Assembly (NCBI RefSeq): GCF_024655565.1
Contig: NZ_JANKOF010000053.1
Span: 1 to 33,607 of the forward strand
Length of the DNA stretch: 33,607 nucleotides
DNA from: Nitratireductor sp. ZSWI3
Lineage (GTDB): Bacteria; Pseudomonadota; Alphaproteobacteria; Rhizobiales; Rhizobiaceae
Direction of reading: 5' to 3'
Under the pieces are notes generated by a model. It worked only from the letters and a program-made list of their open reading frames with translations. It searched no databases and was not told where the DNA came from. How positions within the stretch are numbered: position 1 is the first letter of the stretch; every line of letters begins with the position of its first letter. Below are positions 7,132 through 15,764 of the stretch, piece after piece. The translations under genes were made by a program, and so were the position numbers.

Positions 7132-8385
7132 TTACTGCGCGGCCTCGACCGCGTTGACCAGCTCCTCGACCGCTTCCTCGGAGGAAAGCTCGCCGTTGAA
7201 GTGCTGCGTGACGACATCGTTGATGGCGTTCTTGACGGCTGCCGGGGCGCCGTGGCCATGGGCCATGGAGCCGAACAGCGCGCCCGCTTCATTGGCCTCG
7301 GCGAGGTCCTTCATGCCCTTCTTGCCGCAATCGTCGAACGCTTCGTCCGACACGTCGGTGCGCGCCGGCACCGATCCCTTGACGACGTTGAAGGCCGACT
7401 GGAACTCCGGGTTCATGACGGCCGAGGCCATCATCTTCTGCGCCGCCTGCTTGTCCTCGCCGACCTTGAACATGACGAACTGGTCGGAGTTGAAGGTCAC
7501 GGAGCCCTGAGTGCCGGGGAAGCGGATGCAGACGAAGTCCTCGCCCGGCTTCTTGCCGGCCTTGAGGAATTCGCCCTTCGCCCAGTCGCCCATCATCTGC
7601 ATGCCGCCCTGGCCCTCGATGACCATGGCGGAGGCCAGATTCCAGTCGCGGCCGGAGAAATTGTCGTCCACGTAGCTGCGCAGCTTCGTCATCCGGTCGA
7701 AGGCTTCCTTCATCTTATCGGAGCCCAGCGCCTCGGGGTCGAGGTCGTTGAGCGCCGCCTTGTAGAAGTCGTTGCCCAGCGACAGCACCACCGCCTCGAA
7801 CACGGTCGCGTCCTGCCACGGCTGGCCGCCATGGGCGAGCGGCGTGATGCCGTTTTCCTTCATCTTGTCGAGGACGGCGATCAGCTCTTCCCAGGTCTCC
7901 GGGGCCTTGCCGCCGGCAGCGTCGAGCGCCGCCTTGTTGATCCACACCCAGTTCGTGGAATGCACGTTCACCGGCGAGGCGATCCAGTTGCCGTCATATT
8001 TCGAGAAGTTCTGCAGCGCGGCCGGCACCACGTCGGCCCAGCCTTCCTCTTCGGCCACGTCGTTCAGATTGGCGACGGCACCCTCACTGGCCCAGTCGAT
8101 GATGTCGAAGCCGAGCATCTGCACGGCGGTCGGCGCGTTGCCGGCGGTGACGCGGGCGCGCAGCGCGGTCATGGCTTCCGAGCCGCCGCCGCCTGCAACC
8201 GGCATGTCCTGCCAGGTCACGCCCTTCTTCTCCAGGTCTTCCTTCAGCACGTTGAGCGCCGAGGCCTCGCCGCCCGAGGTCCACCAGTGCAGAACCTCGA
8301 CGGTATCCTCGGCGACGGCGCTGCCGGCGGTGAGGGTGAGAGCGGCGGCTCCCGCCGCCAGCGCGGCGAATTTGCGAATGATCAT
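7132..8385 (-). CDS. Sugar ABC transporter binding protein, glucose/mannose type
   Basis: The product has 417 residues. GGGAGGA lies 6 bases before the ATG at 8385. A signal peptide has its hydrophobic core at about residues 6-20 and an AVA-E cleavage site near residue 25. The mature N-terminus [19 protein letters not shown], together with [24 protein letters not shown], is characteristic of the periplasmic glucose/mannose-binding proteins of the family-1 group (GtsA/GltB-like). The two Trp in HWWT line the sugar pocket in characterised members. It is the first gene of the minus-strand operon and captures the sugar for the two permeases. Expression is probably controlled by the divergent LacI-type gene through the operator at 8430-8447. 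Glucose or mannose as ligand is a family-level inference; other hexoses or disaccharides are possible. Confidence 0.92.
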   Translation of the reverse strand: MIIRKFAALAAGAAALTLTAGSAVAEDTVEVLHWWTSGGEASALNVLKEDLEKKGVTWQDMPVAGGGGSEAMTALRARVTAGNAPTAVQMLGFDIIDWASEGAVANLNDVAEEEGWADVVPAALQNFSKYDGNWIASPVNVHSTNWVWINKAALDAAGGKAPETWEELIAVLDKMKENGITPLAHGGQPWQDATVFEAVVLSLGNDFYKAALNDLDPEALGSDKMKEAFDRMTKLRSYVDDNFSGRDWNLASAMVIEGQGGMQMMGDWAKGEFLKAGKKPGEDFVCIRFPGTQGSVTFNSDQFVMFKVGEDKQAAQKMMASAVMNPEFQSAFNVVKGSVPARTDVSDEAFDDCGKKGMKDLAEANEAGALFGSMAHGHGAPAAVKNAINDVVTQHFNGELSSEEAVEELVNAVEAAQ

Positions 8386-8429
8386 GACAGTCCTCCCAAT
8401 GGGATCGCTTGCTCCTTTGCGATCTATCT

Positions 8430-8447
8430 ATTTATAACGTTATAAAT
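8430..8447. promoter_or_regulatory. LacI-type operator 1 (perfect palindrome)
   Basis: ATTTATAACGTTATAAAT is a perfect 18-bp palindrome with a central CG, the usual architecture of LacI/GalR operators, 45 bases before the binding-protein start. It overlaps the putative -10 box of that operon, so binding of the divergent regulator would block transcription. The AT-rich site stands out in a GC-rich region. Confidence 0.8.
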
Positions 8448-8461
8448 CCGGGTGCGGTCAA
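8432..8461 (-). promoter_or_regulatory. Putative promoter of the sugar-transport operon
   Basis: Read on the minus strand, TTGACC (8456-8461) and TTATAA (8432-8437) are 18 bases apart and resemble sigma-70 -35 and -10 boxes. The -10 box lies inside the palindromic operator. No transcription start can be proved from sequence. Confidence 0.5.
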
Positions 8462-8555
8462 TCAGATTCTCTGCGGATCGATGGGAGGAGTCAGAATGTT
8501 GATTATAAAAGCCTTTTTGGGTAAGGGTCGGCGTTCGGGCGTTGCCTGGAAGCAG

Positions 8556-8573
8556 ATTTATAACGATTGAAAT
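8556..8573. promoter_or_regulatory. LacI-type operator 2 (imperfect)
   Basis: This 18-base site matches the perfect operator at 8430-8447 in 15 positions: the left half ATTTATAACG is identical and the right half is degenerate. It lies 62 bases before the regulator start, 108 bases from operator 1. Two sites could allow autoregulation or DNA looping. Confidence 0.65.
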
Positions 8574-8635
8574 GGCGAGAACCGACGAATCCGGAAGCGA
8601 GCGATCGGCCGGGCCGGCCGGTGGCGGAGGCTAGG

Positions 8636-9679
8636 ATGAAGCCGAGACCGGAACGTCCGACCCTGCGCACCATCGCCGAACTGACGGGGCTGGCCGTCAC
8701 CACCGTCTCGCGCGCGCTGCTCGACGCTCCGCAGATCGCGCTGGAGACCCGGCAGCGGGTTCAGCGCGTCGCCCGTGAGGTGGGTTACCAGCCCGATCGC
8801 GCCGCCCGTCATCTGCGCACCGGCCGCACCAATGTCATCAGCGTCGTGCTCGATCCCCATGACGAACTGCTCGGCTTCTCGACCTCGATGATCCGCGGTC
8901 TCACCCAGGCGCTGCGCGACACGCCCTACCATCTGGTGATCACACCGCACTTCGCCGAGACGCCGTCGATCGAACCGATCGAGTACATGCTGCGCAACCG
9001 CATGGCGGACGGCGTCGTCTTCTCGCGCACCGAACCTTCCGATCCGCGCGTCAGGCTGCTTCTGGAGAACGACTTCCCCTTCGTTTCGCATGGCCGCACG
9101 CTGCTGGGGCAGGTGCATCCCTTCGTCGACTACGACAATGCCGCATTCGCCATGCTGGCCGTGCGGCGGCTGGTCGCCAAGGGCCGGCGGCGGCTGGCGC
9201 TCATCCTGCCGCCCGACCGGTTCACCTTTCACCGGCACCTGCGCGACGGTTTCCTGGAGGCGGTGAGGGCAGCCGGGGTCGCCTGGGAATTTCCGGTCGG
9301 CGTCACGCTCGACAGCAGTTCCGCCGAGCTCTACGCCTGGTTGCGCCGGCGGCTGCAGGAGCCGTCGCCGCCGGACGGGATCGTCTGCGCCGGCGAGGTG
9401 TCGGCCCTGTCGATCATGGCGGTGCTCTCCGATCAGGGCCTGGCGGTGGGCGAGCATCTCGATCTGGTCGTCAAGCAGACCTCGCTTCTCTACGACGAGG
9501 TGCGGCCGCGCATCGATGCCGTCTACGAGGACATCGCCGAGGCGGGAGAGCTCCTCGGCCGCCTGCTCGTCCGGCGCATCGCCGGGGAGGATCCGGCCGG
9601 GCTGCAGCATCTGCAGAAGCCCATCCCGCGCTTTGCCGATCGCAGCGACGGGCCACGGGCGGCGATAAAGGCCGGCTAG
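8636..9679 (+). CDS. LacI-family transcriptional regulator
   Basis: The product has 347 residues. The ATG at 8636 is preceded by GGAGG at a 5-base spacing; the frame continues upstream to a TTG without family similarity. Residues about 7-30 form the helix-turn-helix (PTLRTIAELTGLAVTTVSRALLD), followed by the hinge region PDRAARHLRTGRTNVISVV, both typical of LacI/GalR proteins. The rest is a periplasmic-binding-protein-like sugar sensor domain with family segments such as RMADGVVFSR and PPDGIVCAGEVSA. It is divergent from the sugar ABC operon, and two operator-like sites lie between them, so it is most likely the repressor (possibly activator) of that importer. The inducer is probably the transported sugar or a derivative. 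Layout and sequence recall the regulators of rhizobial glucoside/glucose transport genes, but no exact match is claimed. Confidence 0.93.
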   Translation: MKPRPERPTLRTIAELTGLAVTTVSRALLDAPQIALETRQRVQRVAREVGYQPDRAARHLRTGRTNVISVVLDPHDELLGFSTSMIRGLTQALRDTPYHLVITPHFAETPSIEPIEYMLRNRMADGVVFSRTEPSDPRVRLLLENDFPFVSHGRTLLGQVHPFVDYDNAAFAMLAVRRLVAKGRRRLALILPPDRFTFHRHLRDGFLEAVRAAGVAWEFPVGVTLDSSSAELYAWLRRRLQEPSPPDGIVCAGEVSALSIMAVLSDQGLAVGEHLDLVVKQTSLLYDEVRPRIDAVYEDIAEAGELLGRLLVRRIAGEDPAGLQHLQKPIPRFADRSDGPRAAIKAG

Positions 9680-9726
9680 ATCGCGATGATTTTGGATCGG
9701 ATCAATCCAAAATCACAAACGCGATC
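9679..9726. repeat. Hairpin after the LacI gene
   Basis: An 11-bp stem (TGATTTTGGAT at 9687-9697 with ATCCAAAATCA at 9705-9715, 7-base loop) lies inside an outer GATCGC/GCGATC pair (9679-9684 and 9721-9726). It begins at the last base of the LacI-type gene's stop codon and runs directly into the 9726-9792 repeat, an arrangement I recognise from other rhizobial genomes. It may serve as a transcript end. Confidence 0.6.
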
Positions 9727-9792
9727 GCTTTCAAGAAGTTGGAGCGGAATGCGGGCGGAAAACCGCTTCACACTTTTCCTCATCCCGCTCCA
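9726..9792 (+). repeat. 67-nt rhizobial repeat, copy 1
   Basis: The segment contains GGCGGAAAACCGCTTCACAC, followed by a run ending CATCCCGCTCCA. A copy of the same length, aligned throughout with about nine in ten bases equal, lies in the opposite orientation at 26373-26439. GGAGCGGAATG near the start is complementary (imperfectly) to CATCCCGCTCC at the end, so it can fold back on itself. It ends just inside the gap before the TetR gene's 3' end. Confidence 0.75.
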
Positions 9793-9797
9793 GCGCC

Positions 9798-10364
9798 TCA
9801 GGCGGCCTTCCTGCTGCCGTCATCGAGAAGCCGGCGAAGCGCTGCGATCACGGCGCTAAGTTCGGCGTCCTCGACCACGTCGATGGACAGGAGCTCCATG
9901 GCGCGCACCCCGTGCACCACGAGAAGGGCGATCACGGCAAGGGCCGGGTCGCTGGCGTCGGCCTTCATCTGGTCGAGCACCTCGCGCTCGTAGCGCTGGA
10001 CGGGTCGCAGGAAATCCGGATTCTCGGCGAGCGCTGCGAGCAGGCCGGAGGGCGGCGGCTCGCAGCGGGCCCGTTCCTCGACGAAAACGTCGATATAGGC
10101 CCGCGTCACGCCGTTGCCGACGCCCGAATCCTCATAGCTGCGCCGGCGCTTCTGAAACTCTTCGTATTCCTGGCTGACGAACTGCTCGACCAGCGTCTCG
10201 AACAGCTTCGCCTTGCTGGAGAAATGGTAGAGAAGGCCGCCTTTCGAGACGCCCGCGCGGGCGGCGACCGCATCCAGAGACATGTTGCCGGCGCCGGATT
10301 CGCGAACGATCTGCGCAGCCGATTCCAGGATTTTCTCCCGCGCCCCCGGCGTTTTTTTTGTCAT
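9798..10364 (-). CDS. TetR/AcrR-family transcriptional regulator
   Basis: This 188-residue protein has the TetR helix-turn-helix at about residues 8-55: REKILESAAQIVRESGAGNMSLDAVAARAGVSKGGLLYHFSSKAKLFETLV, read here in its three usual blocks (helix 1, recognition region AGVSKGGLLYHF, linker). The rest is an all-alpha ligand/dimer domain (about 60-188). AAGGTG lies 8 bases before the ATG. The gene is divergent from the RND efflux pair starting at 10533, and a palindrome in the shared promoter region is a likely binding site, so it is probably the local repressor of the pump and of itself. The ligand is unknown. Confidence 0.92.
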   Translation of the reverse strand: MTKKTPGAREKILESAAQIVRESGAGNMSLDAVAARAGVSKGGLLYHFSSKAKLFETLVEQFVSQEYEEFQKRRRSYEDSGVGNGVTRAYIDVFVEERARCEPPPSGLLAALAENPDFLRPVQRYEREVLDQMKADASDPALAVIALLVVHGVRAMELLSIDVVEDAELSAVIAALRRLLDDGSRKAA

Positions 10365-10382
10365 TCATATACACCTTGAAGC

Positions 10383-10411
10383 TTGACATAACCGTCCAGA
10401 CGGTACAGTAA
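10383..10411 (+). promoter_or_regulatory. Putative RND-operon promoter with TetR-type operator
   Basis: TTGACA (10383-10388) is a consensus -35 box; a poor -10 (CAGTAA, 10406-10411) follows at 17 bases. Between them lies ACCGTC-CA-GACGGT (10391-10404), a perfect 6+6 inverted repeat of the kind TetR-family repressors of RND pumps bind. Occupation would occlude RNA polymerase. Confidence 0.6.
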
Positions 10412-10532
10412 CGGCGCGGCAGTTTGCAAGCCCTATCCGCAACCGTCCCTTGAGTCAGGCACGGCGTATCGCTATTTGCGCCACTCCTGTCTAGATTGAA
10501 CTTCACTGACACGCCCCCGGGGTATCGACGAC

Positions 10533-11684
10533 ATGATCAAGCGTCTTCTCATCGCCATCGTTCTGCTTGCGGTTCTCGCAGGCGGCATCGTCGGCTTCAA
10601 TCTCTTCCGCGACCAGGCGATCGAGCAGTTCTTCGCCAACATGCCCGCGCAGACGGTCACCGTCTCCAGCGTGACGGTCGAGAAGGCTCCCTGGAAACCG
10701 TCGATCGAGGCGATCGGCACGGTGAACGCCATTCGCGGCGTGGACCTGACGGTCGAGACCAGCGGCATCGTCACGGAGATCCTTTTCTCGGCCAACCAGC
10801 AGGTCAAGCAGGACGAATTGCTGCTGCGGCTCGACGACCGGGTCCAGCAGGCCGATCTGGAAGCCCAGCGCACCCAGGCCGAGCTCGACAAGGTGACGCT
10901 CGACCGCGCCACGGCATTGCAGGAACGCGGCGTCGGTTCCGCCGTCACGCTCGATGAAGCGCGCGCCGCGGCCTCCGCCTCCGCAGCCCAGGTCGACAAG
11001 CTGCAGGCCGTTCTGGAGCAGCGTCAGTTGCGGGCGCCCTTTGCCGGCACGATCGGCATCCCGCGCATCGACAACGGCCAGTACCTCACGCCCGGCACGC
11101 GGGTCGCGACCCTGCAGGACCTGAGCACCATGCGCGCCGACTTCACGGTGCCCGAGCAGCAGCTCGGCCTGCTGAAGATCGGCGGCCCCGTCCGCCTCAC
11201 GGTCAACGACCAGGACGTCACCTTCAGCGGCGAGATCACGGGCATCGATCCGAAGGTCGATCCGTCCAGCCGGCTGGTCTCCGTGCGCGCCGAGATCTCG
11301 AACCCCGAGCAGCGCCTGACCCCCGGGCAGTTCGCCCAGGTCAAGGTCGACCTGCCCGAAGAGGACGACATCATCTCCGTTCCGCAGACCGCCGTCGTGA
11401 CCAGCCTTTACGGCGATCACGTCTTCGCCGTGCGCGAGGTGAAGGGCGAGGGCGAGGCCCAGAGCGGCGGCGACGCCGAAAAGAAGCTCGAGGCGCGTCA
11501 GGTGTTCGTCGAGGTCGGTCGCCGCAACGACGGTCTGGTCGAGATCCGCTCCGGCCTCGAGCCCGGCGACATCATCGTCACGGCCGGGCAGAACCGCCTG
11601 TCGAACGGCACGCCGGTGGCCATCGACAACACGATCAACCCGTCGGTTACCGAGGGTGAGACAGCCAAGGCGGCGGCACAATGA
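10533..11684 (+). CDS. RND efflux membrane fusion protein (HlyD/AcrA family)
   Basis: The 383-residue periplasmic adaptor has an N-terminal membrane anchor (about residues 4-22, RLLIAIVLLAVLAGGIVGF) and no lipobox cysteine. It continues with a barrel-sandwich half-motif (IGTVNAIRGVDLTVETSGIV), a coiled-coil hairpin (about 105-165, rich in A, Q, E and L), the second lipoyl half (LRAPFAGTIGIPRIDNGQYL) and a beta-barrel domain (DFTVPEQQLGLLKIGG) with a membrane-proximal end. It joins the inner-membrane pump to an outer-membrane channel. The stop overlaps the pump's start (ATGA), so the two are coupled. No good ribosome binding site precedes the ATG at 10533; a GGGG run lies about 14 bases upstream. 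Confidence 0.93.
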   Translation: MIKRLLIAIVLLAVLAGGIVGFNLFRDQAIEQFFANMPAQTVTVSSVTVEKAPWKPSIEAIGTVNAIRGVDLTVETSGIVTEILFSANQQVKQDELLLRLDDRVQQADLEAQRTQAELDKVTLDRATALQERGVGSAVTLDEARAAASASAAQVDKLQAVLEQRQLRAPFAGTIGIPRIDNGQYLTPGTRVATLQDLSTMRADFTVPEQQLGLLKIGGPVRLTVNDQDVTFSGEITGIDPKVDPSSRLVSVRAEISNPEQRLTPGQFAQVKVDLPEEDDIISVPQTAVVTSLYGDHVFAVREVKGEGEAQSGGDAEKKLEARQVFVEVGRRNDGLVEIRSGLEPGDIIVTAGQNRLSNGTPVAIDNTINPSVTEGETAKAAAQ

Positions 11685-14600
11685 GCTTTTCTGACATCTT
11701 CATTCGCCGGCCGGTCCTGTCGACCGTGCTCGGCCTGCTCATCCTGCTGCTCGGCTTCCAGGGCCTGTTCAACCTCCAGGTGCGCCAGTATCCGGAGGTC
11801 GAGGAGACGGTCGTCACCGTCACCACCATCTATCCCGGCGCCAGCGCCGACCTGATCCAGGGCTTCATCACGGCGCCGATCGCCTCGGCCGTGTCGACGA
11901 CCGAAAACATCGATTACGTGACGTCGAAGAGCAGCCCCTCGACCAGCACGGTCAGCGTGCAGATGAAGCTCGGCTCCGATCCCGACGTGGCGCTCACCGA
12001 GGTCATGTCCAAGGTACAGCAGGTGCGCAGCCAGCTGCCCGAGGATGCCGAGGATCCGACCATCGTCAAAGGCACGGGCATGCAGTTCGCCACCATGTAT
12101 CTGGCGATGCAGAACCCGAACATGACCGACGAGCAGCTCACCGAGTATATCGACCGCGTCATCCGGCCGCGCATGTCCACCATCCAGGGCGTCGCCGAGG
12201 TGCAGCTCATCGGCGCGGCCGAATATTCGATGCGTGTGTGGATCGATCCCGTGCGCCTGGCCGCCCGCCAGCTCACCGCGTCCGAGGTGCTCGCCAGCAT
12301 CCGCGCCTCCAACTTCCTCGCCGCCCCCGGCAAGACGAAGAACGAATACGTCACCTACGCCATCTCGATGGAATCGACGCTGCAGACGCCGGAAGCCTTC
12401 GGTGCCCTGCCGATCAAGGCGACGGGTGCCGAGGTCGTGCGCCTGCGCGACGTGGCGGAAATCGAGCTCGCGGCGAAGAGCACCGACACCATCGTCAGCA
12501 TCAACGGCCAGTCGGGCACCTTCCTCGGCATCTTCCCGTCGCCGGCGGCCAACCCGCTCGACATGGCGGCGGCCGTCACCGACGAGCTGCCGGCGATTCA
12601 GGCGGGCCTGCCGGAAGGCATGACCATCGACCTGATGTACGATGCGACCGATTCCATCAGCGCGTCGATCGAGGAAGTGTTCAAGACGATCTCGGAAGCG
12701 GTGATCATCGTCATCGTCGTGATCCTCCTCTTCCTGGGCTCCTTCCGCTCGGTCCTGATGCCGATCGTCACGATCCCGCTGTCGCTGATCGGCGTCTGCT
12801 TCGTGCTGTTCGCGCTCGGCTATTCGATCAACCTCCTGTCGCTGCTCGCCATGGTGCTGGCCATCGGCCTGGTGGTGGACGACGCCATCGTCGTGGTGGA
12901 GAACATCCACCGCCACATCGAGGAGGGGCTTTCGCCCCGCCAGGCGGCGTTCGTCGGCATGAAGGAGATCACCGGCCCGGTCGTCGCCATGACGATCACG
13001 CTTGCCGCCGTGTTCGCCCCGCTCGCCTTCACCGGCGGCCTGACGGGCTCGCTGTTCCGCGAGTTCGCCATGACGCTGGCCGGCGCGGTCGTCATCTCGG
13101 GCATCGTGGCGCTCACCATCACGCCGATGATGTCGGCGCGCATCCTGAAGCGAGGCCAGGGCAGCCGTTTCCAGCACTTCGTCGACAACTCGTTCGACCG
13201 GCTGGCGAATTTCTACGAGCGGCTGGTCGGCGGCTCGCTGAAATTCCGTCCGGTGACGCTGCTCATCGTCATCGTGCTCATGTCGCTGACCGGCTTCATG
13301 TTCATGAAGACGTCGAGCGAGCTGGCGCCCGAGGAGGACGAGGGCGTGCTGTTCTCGCTGGTCAACGCACCGTCCTACGCGACGTCGAAATACACCGATC
13401 TCTACGCGACGCAGATGCGCGAGCTGACGCAGGACATTCCCGAGCTCAAGACCCAGTTCTCGATCGTCGGCTTCGGCGGCGGAACGAACTCGGCCATCGC
13501 GCTGTGGGCGTTCAAGGACTGGTCGGAGCGCGACCGTTCGCAGAAGGAGATCCAGCAGGAGATCCAGGCGCGCCTGTCCAAGGTGGCCGGCGTCGAGGCC
13601 TTCGTCTTCGCGCCTCCCTCGCTGCCGGGCACCGGCGGCGGTCTGCCGATCTCCGTCGTCATCCAGTCGACCGGCGATTCGAGCCGCGTCTACGAGGTTG
13701 CCGAGAAGATCAAGGAGGAAGCCCAGGCTTCGGGCCGCTTCATCGTCGTGCAGAACTCGCTGGCCTTCAACGCGCAGCAGGTGACGATCACGGTCGACCG
13801 CGACCGCGCGGCGGCGCTCAACCTGCCGGTGAGCGACATCGGCGCGACGCTGAGCCTGCTCGTCGGCGGGGCCTCCATCGCCGAGTTCGACCGCGATTCG
13901 AACAGCTACGACATCATCATGCAGGTGCCGGACCAATACCGGAACAACCCGGAGAAGCTCGGCGAGTTCTTCGTGCGCAGCGCGACCGGCGAGATGGTGC
14001 CGCTGTCGGCTGTGGTCGAGATCACGACCGATGTGACGGCTTCTGCGATCGAGCAGTTCAACCAGCTCAACTCGGCGACCATCTCGGCCCTGCCGCTGCC
14101 GGGCGTGTCAACGGGCGACGGCCTGCAGGCCATCGTCGACATCGCCAATGCCCAGCTGCCGGACGGGTTCTTCATCGAATATTCGGGCCAGTCGCGGCTC
14201 GAGGTCGAGCAGGGCAACACGATCCTCATCGCCTTCGCGCTCGCCGTCATCGTCATCTATCTGGTGCTGGCGGCACAGTTCGAGAGCTTCCGCGATCCGC
14301 TGATCATCATGATGACCGTGCCGCTGTCGATTTTCGGTGCCGTCCTGCCGCTCAATCTCGGCCTGTCGACGCTCAACATCTACACCCAGGTGGGCCTGAT
14401 CACCCTGATCGGCCTGATCACCAAGCACGGCATCCTGATGGTGGAGTTCGCCAACCAGCAGCGCGAGGAGCACGGGCTGTCGCGCTTCGAGGCGATCGTT
14501 GCCTCGGCCAAAGTGCGCTTGAGGCCGATCCTGATGACGACGGCGGCCATGGCGCTCGGCGTGGTGCCGCTGATCACCGCCGCCGGGGCGGGCGCCGCGG

Positions 14601-14776
14601 CGCGCTTCTCGATGGGCCTCGTCATCTTCACCGGCCTGATCATCGGCACGATGTTCACGCTGTTCGTGGTGCCGATGTTCTACACCTTCATCTCGAAGGA
14701 CAAGCTGGCGCACGAGGAGGACGACTACCCGATCCGCAAGGGGCCGCCCCCCGAAACGGCTCCGGCAGGCGAATAG
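11681..14776 (+). CDS. RND-family multidrug efflux inner-membrane pump (HAE1/AcrB type)
   Basis: The 1031-residue protein has the size and two-repeat layout of AcrB-type pumps: TM1 (about residues 13-31), a large periplasmic porter loop, TM2-6 (about 335-500), a second loop and TM8-12 (from about 850). The proton-relay residues are present: the Asp pair in GLVVDDAIVVVENI (about residues 395-408, TM4) and Lys in LITKHGILMVEFAN (about residue 915, TM10). It uses the proton gradient to expel compounds from the periplasm or membrane outward, with the fusion protein before it. No outer-membrane factor gene follows, so a channel encoded elsewhere must be shared. Substrates cannot be predicted. A terminator hairpin lies 29 bases after the stop. 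Confidence 0.95.
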   Translation: MSFSDIFIRRPVLSTVLGLLILLLGFQGLFNLQVRQYPEVEETVVTVTTIYPGASADLIQGFITAPIASAVSTTENIDYVTSKSSPSTSTVSVQMKLGSDPDVALTEVMSKVQQVRSQLPEDAEDPTIVKGTGMQFATMYLAMQNPNMTDEQLTEYIDRVIRPRMSTIQGVAEVQLIGAAEYSMRVWIDPVRLAARQLTASEVLASIRASNFLAAPGKTKNEYVTYAISMESTLQTPEAFGALPIKATGAEVVRLRDVAEIELAAKSTDTIVSINGQSGTFLGIFPSPAANPLDMAAAVTDELPAIQAGLPEGMTIDLMYDATDSISASIEEVFKTISEAVIIVIVVILLFLGSFRSVLMPIVTIPLSLIGVCFVLFALGYSINLLSLLAMVLAIGLVVDDAIVVVENIHRHIEEGLSPRQAAFVGMKEITGPVVAMTITLAAVFAPLAFTGGLTGSLFREFAMTLAGAVVISGIVALTITPMMSARILKRGQGSRFQHFVDNSFDRLANFYERLVGGSLKFRPVTLLIVIVLMSLTGFMFMKTSSELAPEEDEGVLFSLVNAPSYATSKYTDLYATQMRELTQDIPELKTQFSIVGFGGGTNSAIALWAFKDWSERDRSQKEIQQEIQARLSKVAGVEAFVFAPPSLPGTGGGLPISVVIQSTGDSSRVYEVAEKIKEEAQASGRFIVVQNSLAFNAQQVTITVDRDRAAALNLPVSDIGATLSLLVGGASIAEFDRDSNSYDIIMQVPDQYRNNPEKLGEFFVRSATGEMVPLSAVVEITTDVTASAIEQFNQLNSATISALPLPGVSTGDGLQAIVDIANAQLPDGFFIEYSGQSRLEVEQGNTILIAFALAVIVIYLVLAAQFESFRDPLIIMMTVPLSIFGAVLPLNLGLSTLNIYTQVGLITLIGLITKHGILMVEFANQQREEHGLSRFEAIVASAKVRLRPILMTTAAMALGVVPLITAAGAGAAARFSMGLVIFTGLIIGTMFTLFVVPMFYTFISKDKLAHEEDDYPIRKGPPPETAPAGE

Positions 14777-14805
14777 CGCTCCCGGCGCGTCGGCTCGAAA
14801 ACCGC

Positions 14806-14831
14806 AAAGGCCCCGCTTCGTCGGGGCCTTT
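14806..14831 (+). terminator. Rho-independent terminator of the RND operon
   Basis: AAAGGCCCCG (14806-14815) and CGGGGCCTTT (14822-14831) form a 10-bp stem with loop CTTCGT; the stem itself ends in TTT. The hairpin is strong and well placed 29 bases after the pump stop, though the U-tract is short. Confidence 0.8.
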
Positions 14832-15027
14832 CGCATTTGCGGGCATCGTTTGCATCGGAAAGCACGGTGCCCGGCGCCGTGAAGCCTCATTTTTTGTTTT
14901 CCCGGGCAACCGGAATTGATCGCCGACGGCGGCGGACGCAAATCTTTCCGCCACATTCTTCGCGTCGGCTGCCCGCGGGACTATCCCGGGGTCGGGCTTC
15001 GAACGCACCGGAATGAAAGGAACAGCC

Positions 15028-15432
15028 ATGATCTTCCGAAGACCAACGCGTGCTGCGGCAGCCGCCTTCGCCCTCGCAGCAGGCATCGCCGTGACCGCTC
15101 CCGCGCTGGCGCAGGAGGCGGCTCCCTCGACGCCGCCGGCTGCACAGACGCAGTCCTTCGACGATCAGAAGCTCCAGGCCTTCACGGTCGCCTTCCTCGC
15201 CGTCAGCGAGGTCAAGGAGCAATACACGCAGCGCTTCCAGCAGGCGCCGTCCGACAACGAGAAGCAGCAGATCCAGACCGAGGCAACGGCAAAGATGGAG
15301 GAGGCGGTGGAGACGACCGAAGGCATTTCGGTCGACGAGTACAACCAGATCATCCAGACGGCTCAGACCGATGAAGCCTTGGCACAGAAGCTGAACGGGA
15401 TGATCGGCGAGGCCGCGAAGTCGCAGGACTGA
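15028..15432 (+). CDS. Secreted DUF4168 domain protein
   Basis: The product has 134 residues. The start is set at 15028 because AAAGGA lies 7 bases before it; an in-frame ATG at 15013 would place that ribosome binding site inside the gene. A signal peptide (hydrophobic core about residues 10-24, ALA-QE cleavage near 29) is followed by a low-complexity A/P/T linker and a charged helical domain (about 46-130: KLQAFTVAFLAVSEVKEQYTQRF, then ISVDEYNQIIQTAQTDEALAQKL), the pattern of DUF4168. Such proteins are periplasmic or secreted; their function is not known. The gene stands alone, convergent with the GntR-type gene. A short hairpin, GCCCG-ATCAT near 15445, follows the stop. Confidence 0.8.
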   Translation: MIFRRPTRAAAAAFALAAGIAVTAPALAQEAAPSTPPAAQTQSFDDQKLQAFTVAFLAVSEVKEQYTQRFQQAPSDNEKQQIQTEATAKMEEAVETTEGISVDEYNQIIQTAQTDEALAQKLNGMIGEAAKSQD

Positions 15433-15764
15433 CACCGCCCCGCCCGATCATATGATGGGCCGGCGCCTCCGGGAGACAGAGACATTGCCTGAATGCCGAC
15501 CCAGCGGTTGCCCTGACGGTTCGCCGCGATTCGAGAGTTTACACAGTCCGGTGAGCCTGTCGAGGCGCAGAACGAACTGTTTGCAAGCAAACAAACGAAC
15601 GAGACCGGTGGCGAACGAGACCGCAGCGCGTGCTCATGGAAGTGACTGGCTCCAAAAAACGTGAATTGAGACGTTGGGATTACCCCTCTGCCTGACCGGG
15701 CAGAGGGGTAAAAAATGCAAAAGATGAAGCGGGTCTCGCCTTGGTGCCGGCCGTCCTGCCGGAA
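15433..15764. other. 332-bp intergenic region without a gene
   Basis: This gap lies between two convergent genes (DUF4168 and GntR). It holds a small imperfect hairpin just after the DUF4168 stop, no convincing open frame, no tRNA-like fold that I can see, and a strong 12-bp hairpin at 15681-15710. The stretch 15540-15660 is purine-rich (repeated GAACGAGACC-like words) and slightly different in composition from its surroundings. I cannot assign a function. Confidence 0.5.
15681..15710. terminator. Strong hairpin between convergent genes
   Basis: TACCCCTCTGCC (15681-15692) pairs perfectly with GGCAGAGGGGTA (15699-15710), with a 6-base loop. On the plus strand it is followed by AAAAA; on the minus strand the U-run comes before, not after, the stem. 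It could still end transcripts from both sides. The CCCCTCTGCC word is shared with the arms of the long inverted repeats at 19100 and 26187, so it may be a solo relic of that family. Confidence 0.5.

Noticed and set aside
11498-13936. 812-codon minus-strand frame antisense to the RND pump
   Set aside because: Very rich in Arg, His and Asp, with no domain; a shadow of the pump gene.
15433-15764. Small RNA or tRNA gene in the intergenic gap
   Set aside because: No cloverleaf, no promoter/terminator pair in one direction; only isolated hairpins can be shown.
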